From the NCBI RefSeq assembly GCF_036711975.1, contig NC_091971.1:11601501-11665500 (forward strand): a stretch of 64,000 nucleotides of DNA, read 5' to 3'. The position numbers were made by a program, and so were the translations under genes. Positions 9,722-21,700 of the stretch are shown in pieces; positions within the stretch are counted from its first letter, which is position 1; each line of letters begins with the position of its first letter. The DNA comes from Onthophagus taurus (lineage: Eukaryota > Arthropoda > Insecta > Coleoptera > Scarabaeidae). The notes beneath the pieces are model-generated. The model saw nothing but the letters and a program-made list of their open reading frames with translations, searched no databases and was not told the DNA's origin.

Positions 9722-12700
9722 TCACAACTGAGGGACACCATGCGCTGATCTTCTTCGTGTAAAAACACGTCCACTTGTTATGGAATGTTTATCATGGAGA
9801 ATCAACGCCGATGCCATCGCTAATCTTACAGGAGGGCTTTGACCTCCGGGATAACTTATAAATACAGTTATTACAGCGGCTAAACCATCTCCTAAAATTC
9901 AATTATAAACAACAAAATTAATTATTTATATAATTGAGATAAATCCGTAATCGTTGAAATTTTTTTATAACCTGTTGGTTCAACTGCAACCGGACGTACA
10001 TCATACGGGAGCCAACTTCTAATTCTTGGCCTGCTGGTTAAATTGATTGTGACTTTAGCAAAGGGCCTTTTGGCCATGTGTAACATTTCGCTGACTTGTC
10101 TTCGGCGAGCCCGACGAACGTCCGCCGCTTGTTTTGCTTTCCAAGCGACAACGCAAGCTGCCAGAAATAGGAAAAAACACGAAAAAAATACGGAGAAAAA
10201 GACAAATAAATCGATGTGTAATTGATCTTGTTGGAAATAAACCAAGCCGAACGCTCGCTTATCTTCTTTATCTATTTGATCACTTACTCGGATAATGAAG
10301 TAAAATTTTATTTCGTGCATATTTTGTCGAGCCTAAAAAAGATTGCCATGAAAAGATTTAAAATAGTTTGTAGTTAAAGTTTATTGAAAATAACCTTCGT
10401 AGCTCTAACCTGTGGTAAAATTATAACTAATCGATCAGTTACTCCTTTTACGTGTAATATAGGTTTAGGTTTGTCAACAGTAACATAAGTCCTCAACCCA
10501 GATGCTTCCCTTATAATTAAATGTTCTCCATTTTTAGTAATATTTTCCCCAACTTTATAGGGGGGATTAAAAGTTATCTCATTTAAACCTGTCGATGAAT
10601 TTACAACCGCTTTGAAGGCGTCATCACTAGTACTTAAAAACACATCCAACATCCCTTGTGTAACATCAAAATTCGCTCGAATATCTAAATTTGCGAATCT
10701 CGGGGAAACCATTAAAAACAACATTTCACCCGGATATAACGGTTTTCTTTGATCTTTCGTTTGATCGATAGTACTCGAATCGAAACCGATCTTTCCCATT
10801 ACAGTTAATTGTTTATAACATTGTCGCCCCTCTTTAGGATTTCCAGTATAATCTTCTTTACAACGAGAACATTGTACCGTCCAACATTGTTGAGCGGAAT
10901 TTCGACCATTATCCGTTGAACATTCTTCACTAACCGTATTATTTTTACAATTACAATTTTCCCCAGTTCTTGAATCACAATTATCACCATGTCCGTGACA
11001 TTCACAAGGCCGGCATGGATGGGAGTAATTATTAGGCGGTGGCCGAAAATTACCTCTTATGCAATCATCGCAACGAGTACCCGCGGTTAAATTAGCGCAA
11101 TTTAAACATTTTGCAGGTCCCGATGGACCTTCGTTTAGTACTATGGTCAGATCAACTTCAGTCATGTTTTCTGGAACGCACGTTGCGGAATGACCGTGAC
11201 AATATTCCGTACATGGAATGCATTTTATACTATCTTGAGGATCACGGACGAATGATGGTTTACATTTTTCACATTGTGAGCCCTAAATTATAATAAAAAA
11301 AGATTTTGATTAAGTAATATTATTTTTTGATTATATCAAGAGATGGCGCTACAAACTATCAAGATTGACAATGGGCGCGTTTATCATAAAATTCCGTTTA
11401 TGTTATAGTGAGTTTAGACATGCATGGATTTAGTGGCGCCAATAAAAACTGGCGCGCCAGTAAAATTAAATGGCACGTGTAAACATCAACTATACTCTGT
11501 TTTTAAACCAGGAGGAGTATTTTAAATTTGTCACTAGATTGACCTTGCACGTGATTGGTTGAATGCGAGGAAGGTTCACACACAGGCAATTTTGAATTTT
11601 GATTTTGAATTTGAAGGTTAGGTATAATTCGACAGTTTCGTGTCATTATTGTATATTTTGTGTTCTTAAACCCTTTTTTATTATATTTTGAAATAAATAC
11701 ACTCATAACTTCAATGTTAATTTGTATGTTTAGTGTTGACGATAACAAACGAAAATAAATACAATAATAAGTAAATAAATAAATAATAATTATTAATTTA
11801 AATTTACCGCCAAAATATCTAGTGATATTTTCTGGTGATTTTTCCCAGTGTAAATCTGACTTTCGCGTTTACTCCTCCTGGTTTAAAAACAGAGTATAGT
11901 TCTAGTGCAAGTGTTAGTTCTAGTTTTAATTGTTATTCAGCGCTAAGTTGTATATTTTTAAGTTTCGGGTTTAGCCCTGTGTCTTCAGACGCTGAATGTT
12001 AGGTAAGGTTAGTTTTGTTTACAAACATTAATTATACCATGAAGTATTCTTTGGCAATTAGTAATAGCAATTATAGCGTGAAGTTTTCTTTTGTAATGCC
12101 AATTATAGCGTGAAGGAATGTGAGGTAAGGTTAGTTTTGTTTACAAACATTAATTATACCATGAAGTATTCTTTGGCAATTAGTAATAGCAATTATAGCG
12201 TGAAGTTTTCTTTTGTAATGTCAATTATAGCGTGAAGGAATGTTCGGTAAGGTTAGTTTTGTTTACAAACATTAATTATACCTTGAAGTTTTCTTTGGCA
12301 ATTTGTAATGGCAATTATAGCGTGAAGTTTTCTTTTGTAATGTCAATTATAGCGTGAAGGAATGTTCGGTAAGGTTAGTTTTGTTTACAAACATTAATTA
12401 TACCATGAAGTTTTCTTTGGCAATTAGTAATGGCAATTATAGCGTGAAGTTTTCTTTTGTAATGTCAATTATAGCGTGAAGGAATGTTAGGTAAGGTTAG
12501 TTTTGTTTACAAACATTAATTATACCTTGAAGTTTTCTTTGGCAATTATACTCTGTTTTTAAACCAGGAGGAGTATTTTAAATTTGTCACCAGATTGACC
12601 TTGCACGTGATTGGTTGAATGCGAGGAAGGTTCACATACAGGCAATTTTGAATTTTGATTTTGAATTTGAAGGTTAGGTTATTGACAATTCGACAGTTTC

Positions 12701-15700
12701 GTGTCATTATTGTAAATTTTGTGTTCTTAAACCCTTCTTTATTATATTTTGAAATAAATACACTCATAACTTCAATATTAATTTGTATGTTTAGTGTTGT
12801 CGATAACAAACGAAAATAAATACAATAATAAGTAAATAAATAAATAATAATAATTATTAATTTAAATTTACCGCCAAAATATCTAGTGATATTTTCTGGT
12901 GATTTTTCCTAGTGTAAATCTGACTTTCGCGTTTACTCCTCCTGGTTTAAAAACAGAGTATAGCATGCAAGTTGAAATCATGCATGCATGGATCAGAAAA
13001 GTTTGCACCCTTCTGAAATTACTGGCGCCAGTGATGAGTCTAAAAACATGTAACCATGACAAGATAGATGAGTATCCATAAAAACACAACATTTTTTTGT
13101 CCACGACTACCTTATAATATACAGGCTATTTCAACTCCACTGCTAATATTGTTAAACGGGCAGTATTTTCGTGTAAAGTGATCAATTATCTATCAATTAG
13201 TCTCTTACAAAACTTTAATTAAAGCAACAGTTTTTGATTAATTTTTTGACAATTAAGACTCTTCATCTTAATTTTTAATATATTACTTGCCCTAGAAGTT
13301 TGTCAGCGGTTTTTTGAATCAACCTGTATACCTTATGAATGAGTTTTCTAAAACAAAAGGGTAGTCACCATAATAGCGGTGAATAATAATCATTATTCAC
13401 GGATAATCAACTTGACAGACTAATAATAATTATTTGAAACGTCAAAATTTCAAAAAACGTCAATTTAATTCCATTTTTTAGGACTTTCTAAAGGTTTGAC
13501 ATTAAAAAAACCTAAACAAATTCCTTTTTTCGAATGATTTAAGCATAAATTAATTAATTTTCGAAAAAAACATTGTTTCATAAAATTGACATTTAATTTT
13601 GACAAATTGTTGTGAAGTTGGTTACAGTTGGCAACATTGAATTTGTGTCACATTAACGTTTAAGCATTAGTTCTTGTTTTAATTGTGGTTCAGTGCTAGG
13701 TTATTGTATATTTTTATTGAACTAACACTAGACCTAGAACTAGAAACATTCGGGTTTAGCCGCACATCTCTCAAGACGGCTAAACCCGAATGATTCTAGT
13801 TCTAGGTCTTGTGTTAGTTCTAGAGATAGTGTTAGTACAATACTAGAACTAACGCTAGACCGAGAACTAGAAACATACGGGTTTAGCAGCACGTCTCTCA
13901 AGACGGCTAAAAGTTTCACATTAAAACAAAACGTAAACAAATTCCTTTTTTCGTATGATTTAAACATAAATTAATTAATTTTCGTAAAAAACATGACGTT
14001 TCATAAAATTGACATTTAATTTTGACAAATTGTTGTAAAATTGGTTACAGTTGGTAACATTGAATTTGTATCACATTGACGTTTAACTTTATTCAAAAAT
14101 TTATTTAAATAATAGTTATTTATATTACAAGTGGGCTAGAAACATAATTACAGTACGAGTGTGGAGAATTGCACGACGAGGTCGTAGACCGAGTCGTGTG
14201 GTAATGAACTTCATTACGTAACTCAAATCACCTCAAATGAGTGCGGTAATGATGACTTATCCAAGCAGTCGTAGATAAATGAGTTTTAAAGGATAGTCAT
14301 TTTTTACAGAGTGAATAATAACGGTAAATAATCACTATTCATGGGTAATCAACTTGACAGACTAATAATTATTTGAAACGTCAAAATTTCAAAAAACGTC
14401 AATTTAATTTAATTTTTTTAGGTCTTTCTAAACGTTTGGCATTAAAAAAAAGTAAAGAAATTCCTTTTTTTTGTATGATTTAAGCATAAATTAATTAATT
14501 TTCGCAAAAAACAAACATGACGTTTCATAAAATTGACATTTAATTTTGACAAATTGTTGTGAAGTTGGTTATAGTTGGTGACATTAAATTTCTGTCCCAT
14601 TAACGTTTAAACTTTATTCAAAAATTCATTTAATCAATTTCAATAGTACTTATGGACAAAGTATAGTATTCTACTCACATATAATGAGCTGTTATTCACT
14701 CAGGTTAATTATGCCCTTAAGCTAAGTTTCCACATTACTGGCGCCTGCATAGAAAATAGCTTCGTAGAAATGCAACTTTCTAAACAAAAACTTCGTACTA
14801 AAAATTGAATACATGTAGCGCCATCTGTTGGGGATATTTTGGAATTATTCAGCTAAGAACCGAACCACTAGAATACAGGTTGGATTGGGTTTATACAGGG
14901 TGAGTCAGAAAGAATGGGAAATCCGAATACCGGAGATACTAGACACCAAAATATGATGATTTAACGTAACATCATCGTTACTAATTGCTATAGATACTGT
15001 GTGTTATTGATTTTAAATGTTAACCTTAAAATTACTTTGAAACAATTAAAAGCAGATAACTTGGAAACCAGTAGACTTAGACAATGTAAGCAAAAGTACC
15101 TTTTTTGTGCAGAATTGAAAACTCCTTCAGATTTCTGGTTCTAATTCTCCATACCTCAACTGACAAAATAGTCATGACTTGATATCTCAAACGTACAGTG
15201 TGTATCTAGCGCCCTGTACGAGTAATCACAAAACAAATATCAAATTCGTATTTTTTATGCTCGAAAACATCTAACTACCAAATTTTATGTTAACACTTTC
15301 GCGTCCGCTCCATATACAATTAGGATAACGTCAATGGCCGGCATCTTCACTACGTATTGTTACGCCAGAAGCCGCAAGTAATGTCATATAAACGTAAAAA
15401 TACGTGAGCGGCGCCTGACTATAGACAATATAAAAACGTAAAAATACGTGAGCGGCTCCTCACTGATGACAATATAAAACGTAAAAATACGTGATCGGTC
15501 ACGAAAGTGTTAATAGTACAAAAACCTTCAAAATTGTCAGAAAATTTCGAAATAAAAATTTAACTTTCAACATCCTGTGTATTAAAAACCACCGACGTCA
15601 AATCGTTAAATTGTCATATTTTGGTCTTTTCATATTCTGATTCACCCTGTATATAAAAGCTCCAACCACAAAATAACTGTTTGGAAAGGGTTTGGAGCCA

Positions 15701-18700
15701 ATTAACGTTCCGTCTGGTTGGGAATTCCTCAGATGCAATTACCTATGGCAATTACGCCTGTCAAGTAATGCCGCCACATTTGAATATCATTGCATCATAT
15801 GACATGTGAGATTGCATCTGACGAGCTTCCAACCAGTTATAACGTTAGCTGAAACAAAGCTATAATGTCAATTATAATCTAATTATTTAATCTAATTTTC
15901 TTACCGAAAAATCACTTTAAAAGAATTAGCATTATAACACTTTTTCAATAAATTGAATTAAGAAACCCAACCCAACCCGAATGTTTCCAGTTCTAAGCCC
16001 AGTGTTAGCTCTAGATTTTAGCTTGGGTGAACAGCCTATTTCTATTGATTAATAATTGTTGACAAACATTGATGAACGCGCCCAATGCGACCATCAAATT
16101 TTAATTATAGCACGTATTCACAAAAATGTTTGATATTTACCATGGTATTGTTGTAACAATCCAGACATTTATCCAATTTATCTGGTCCTTCACAATTAGC
16201 GTGACCATTACATTGACATGGTATGCTACAATTTGAGCCAACGATGCCAAAATTGCAAACGCATTTATCAGGTTCGACGCATTTTCCCCAAACGCAACCT
16301 ATATATTCATAAAAAATAATTAAGATATAATTAATTAATATTAAAATATATTATTACCTTGTGAACAAAGAGGAACACATTCTCCACTCGAACTCAAATT
16401 ATAACCAATTCCACATCGACAATCGAATCCTTTTTCTTTATCATAACAAATCTCCGAGATGTTATTACAACTATGATGACCACTTTTACATTCATCTTCT
16501 TTCGGACATCGCACATAATGCCATGAATACGTTATGTTTCGATCTAAGTTAAACGTTTTTAATGAGTCATCATCAAAAATAGTTTCGCATGATTTTTTAT
16601 TGCTATCGACGCAAACTCCTTCCCCCATAATTCCCGGTGCAGCACACCATCCACAATGACTGTGAGTGAGACACGCGGAACATTGTCGAAAACTAGGACA
16701 TTTTTCTGGACATTTATGATCATCTTTTTTTTCGAGTACTAATCCGCAAACTCCTCCAGCACAATAAATTGGTTGGTATGTTGATGAAATGCATTCGTCT
16801 AATTGAGTTGACCATCGACAATCACCTTCACGATTATCCAAGCAATCAGAACATGTTTTGTAATCGGAGCATGGTTGAGGACAAGATGCAACGGTTAATT
16901 TTGATGATTTTAGAGTTTGAGTACACTGTGAGTTAATCCAGTCGCAATTTTCTAATTGATAACATTGTATGCAATTTGCCGCGCGACAAGTTTCTGAAGG
17001 ACATTCATCAGGTGATGTTGTTTTATGTCCTGAACACGAAGACGTTGTTTTATCTGTACAATTATTATTACACCATTGACAATTTTGTAGCGTTAAGCAC
17101 GCGCCGCAATCCTTTAATGATTCACAATCTGTTAAAGGTCCAGAACAATTTCTACCGCTATTTTCAATTTTTGTTATGTTTACATAATTTCCAAAGGGGC
17201 ATTGTTTCGATTTCCAATAACAACTTTCCGATAAAATGCTAGTGTCGTTTTTCAACGCGCAATATTTACAATCAGGAATGTAAATGCAAGATTTATTTGA
17301 CCATAACGAACAAAAATCGGATGGTAAAGTGATTTGGGTTACTGTAGATTCGGTGTCTGTACCCCAACCCCCAATTATGTATGCCAAATTTCGATCTAAT
17401 TCGATAGTCATTGCTTGAGCGTAAGTTTGGATTGGTAAATCGCCAATTTTTGATATTGACGAGGACATTAAGTTAATCCATTGGTTGCAATTGTAGGAAT
17501 AAGCAAAGAATTTTTGATCGCCGGAAATCGATTTTCCACCATAAATAAACATGTAATTTTCTGTTGTTACAGCCGAGTGTAAAAATCTCGGATTTGGTAA
17601 ATTATTTTCCATGCTATATCCAAACAAATTAATCCAAGTCCGAGTACTATAATTAAGTACATACAAATTATTCGTAACCATTAATTGTTTCCGGTGATAT
17701 TCGTAACCTCCAAAAATGTACAAAAAATTAAGTTGAGAATTAAACACAGTTGTATGTCCGAAAATTCCCCACGGCCCCATTCCTTTCACATCATCCCATT
17801 TCACCCAAACCTCCTTATCCAGCTTAAACTCCCAAACATCACTCGAAAATCCAAATTGCGGCGAAACCCCACCGATCAAAATTAAACTTTCCAAAGTTCC
17901 ATTTTTATAATAAGTCAAACTATGTCCCAACAACCCAGGCGGCCACGCTCCGCGTTTCTCAACTTCACCCCAACGTTTATTTTCAATATCAAATTGCCAC
18001 AAATCGTTCAACGTGCGATTATTAACGTTAAAAAATCGTTTCCGACGCTTATTCATCGAAATACCACCGTAAATATAAATTGACTGTTTTGAATTGACTA
18101 AATCGGCAGCGTGAAAATATCTTCCATGTGGCATTTTTGCATCGGGTGGCGAATCGACCGTTACTTGAACCCAAGTGCTGTTACGCGTATCGAAAAGGCG
18201 AATATCATTTAAAGGGCCGTGTGATAATGAGTAACCGCCAAACATCCATAATGAACTACGATCGGAGAGAAGGGAATGTCCAAAACGGGGTAAAGTTTTT
18301 CGGAGATGTTCTAAAGTATCTGCTAAGTGGACTGTGTTGAAAAGTTCGGTGAAAACTAATTGGGTACCATTTAAACTGAAATTAATAAAAGAAGATATAA
18401 ATAATAATAATAATATAGGTGTCCATAAAGAAAGTAATCAGATCAAGTTGCCCTAACAACTCAAATTGTTTGATCAATAAAATAAATAACACTTGTCACT
18501 TTCAATCAAAAGACATTTTATAGCTAAAAAATATTATCCGAAAGTTATAAAAATGGTACAATTTGAAGAAGCGGGGAATTTTATGGATTCAGCACCGAGG
18601 TATCACGGCACGGGATCAAATTTATTAAAAAAATTCGATATCCCATTAAGCCATTTAGATTTTGAGTACGTCAATACGTGCAAAAGCGCCGACGAGCTCG

Positions 18701-21700
18701 AAAAGATTGTGCAAATTCTTGAAAGCGGCGAAGAAGGTTATTATCCACAATTACTAGCGAAAACGGAAGAAAAATTAATGGAAATTAAACCGAATAGTAG
18801 ATATCTTAAAAAAGTTGAGAAGGTTTTAAAAAAAGAAGACCTAAAAGATAAATACGAAGAGATATCGGATGATCTAACGAAATGGTTGGACGATATTAAT
18901 AAGAAAAACGATGAATTAGAATCGGTAAGAAACACAAATAATAAAAGCTTTCCTGAAATACGCCAAACGAAACAAATTAAACTCGAAGATAATAAGAAAA
19001 AAGAATCAAATCGTATAAAATCAACCGATTATAAAGCTTGGGATAAATACGATGCGGACACTGAATTATTAAAAATGGATTTGGAAGAAAAGAAAATGAA
19101 AGCTGAAGCGGAGAAGTCACAAAACGAAAAGAAAAAAGGCGAGAAAAAGAATAAAGTTAAATTTAACCCGTTTTTAACAAAAGCTGAAACGCTTTACGAA
19201 GCACAAAGAGAAAACGAAAAAGCTAACGAATTTTTTAAAGCAAAAGAAATAGAGAATTCAATCGAACATTACACAACGAGTATTTCTTATCACCGTAACC
19301 CAGTTACATTAAAAAATCGTGCTTCAGCTTATGTAAGTATTAAAAAATATAAAGAAGCGATCAACGATTACAACGAAGCGTTAAAATTTAACGAAAATGA
19401 TTTTGAATGTTTATTTCGTCTCGCACAATGTTATAATGAACAAAAAAATTATCACCAAGCTAACGTTTATATTGAAAATGCGATTTTTATAAATCCAAAT
19501 AATGCTAAAGCTCAAAAATTAGCTGAAAATATTCGTAAATTTGTAACGAAAGAAACAAATTCGAAAACTCGAATGAAAATATCGAATGTTGAAGGCGAAG
19601 AAAAAAATGTTATTGAGGACGATGAAAAGGTAAAAAGAAAAAACGGAACTAAACCGATTCTTAAAAAGGAATCGAAAAGTGAAAAAGTTATTGTACCGAT
19701 TCCCGGGTCTAGTCGAATGTCGGGGCCTTATTTCAAAATTGTTGATCGTAAAAAATCGCCGGAGATAAAGAAAACCGTTGGTTTTAATTTGAATGTTGAA
19801 GAGAAGGTAATTGTTGAGAATCGAGATTTAAACGAGGAAAAGAAAAATTTAAATGTGAAGGATTTAAATGATAAGAAGAAAGATACTGATTGTGGTAAAG
19901 AATTTAAACAGGGTGATAAAAAAGAAGGAAATGAAGAGAAAAAAGATGAAGGGAAAAAAAATGATGTGAAAAATAATGAGAAAAAAAGTGATGAGAAAAA
20001 AAATGATGAGAAAAAAGATGAAGGGAAAAAAGGTCGTTTACAAATTGCTTCGAAATATATAAATAAAAGTGCGACTGAAAAAAATAATAATTTAAACAAT
20101 AAGATAAATTCTGGGGGTGAAAAAATAATAGAAAAAAATAATAACGATGAAAACAAAGATAAAAACAATGAATTAGTGAAGAAAAAAATTATTGAAATTG
20201 AAGAAAATCTAGTTTTAAATGAAAAAGGTAAAACTGTTTCGGAAATGGCATCAGAGAAGGTTGAAAAAATTGATGTAAAAGAATTTAATCAAGTCGTGAG
20301 AGGAAAAATGATTGAATTAAATGAGGAGAATCACGAAATTATTAAAAAGGAAGATAAAAAACAAAATAATAATATAAATGAAGAAAATAACCAAGAAAAT
20401 ATAAAAATTTATAATGAATTAAATCAGATAACTGAAGATTTGAAAGGTGGGGGTGAACCTTGTAATGAAAATAACCAACAAATACTACAAGAAGAAATCC
20501 ATATGCCATACAGTTTTATTCAGGCTTGGTTATCTGCAAGAAAAGAAGAAAATTACGAAGGATTTGCGGCAATTATAAGGAATTTGGACCCTGAAAGATT
20601 AACTGAAGGTAATACAAAAAGCATACGAATTCATATTTAGTCAATAGATTCATCATTTATAAAAAAAAAGGTTAGGGGGAAAAACGATGAGATAATTTAT
20701 TCATTTGTGGCAAAATCAAATATAAGATTTTTGGTTTTGTAAAATTCCATAGCTCCTTCTTTTTCTATTTTAGACTAGGGTTTGGGTTTGGTTACACATA
20801 ATTACTATAATAACTCCATAAATAATATATCCCATAATTGGACCACGTTATGAATCACTTGACTAAGCGACAAATGAACAAAGTTGAGAAAAACGGAATT
20901 TTCGTTTCCATCTCTTTAAAAATATGACTTCTCAGTATAGACAGGCTCAAACTATTGAAAATTGTTTGGTGCACAGAATCCGCTTGGTCAGTCGTTTTAC
21001 GATTATACAGGTGTTTCTGTAAGTCAAATTTAATCAAATACTAGAGTCAAAATAATGTTTCGTGTAAAAATTTTTGAAGAAAATTATCTGGAGTTTGATT
21101 TTGTACTTTTCAACTAGTTTCTTTTTATATAGAATTTAAGTCTAATTAGTTTCGGCCCTTGGCCATCTTCAGAAACTCTACAAATAGATTAAAATCACGT
21201 CATAACGTTTAAAAAGTTGTAAAATAAAATTTAAGAACGCTCTTTTTTAACAAAAGAAATATTAAGAAACTTTGGACGTGGCTTAAAAATCGACGATTTT
21301 TTTAATCAATGTGAAATCACCCAAAAATTACGTTAAAAATTAAAGTTTTTAGTGCGGAAAAGTGACTAACACTGGATTAACTTCAGTTATAAAACTTCTA
21401 TTATATGATAACTAACTTCAGGTTTAAAATGTCAACCTCAATTTTGATATATTTGTAATCTTCATTAAAAATCCTTTAAAATGAGTACAAACACGACATA
21501 TTTAATTCCAATATTACTCCAATTCCTACTTACTTATTAAGTTAAATATGTAGAGGTTGGACACATTTTAAAGGATTTTTTATAAAGTTGACAAATATGT
21601 CAAAATTAATAGTTGAAAGATCGAACTTTTTGAGAACTGAAAGTTTTTTTCACGACTAAACCCGAATGTTTCTAGTTGTCGTTCTAGTTTTAATTCAATA

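Noticed and set aside
11990-12546. Evenly spaced repeats as a CRISPR array
   Set aside because: The whole 122-bp unit is repeated, with no unique spacers, in a eukaryotic intron.
16260-16280. GGTTCGACGC as a tRNA T-arm (B box)
   Set aside because: No A box, acceptor pairing or cloverleaf; the site is inside a Megf8 exon. No convincing tRNA, rRNA or snRNA gene was found anywhere in the window.
19728-20168. 146-codon Phe/Ser-rich minus-strand frame with membrane-like composition
   Set aside because: It is the antisense of the Lys/Glu-rich repeats of Spag1; the AAA/GAA-rich sense strand produces it mechanically.
21150-21185. GGCCCTTGGCCATCTTCAG as a Penelope-like terminus
   Set aside because: Similar wording occurs at some retroelement ends, but no reverse transcriptase or boundary lies nearby.
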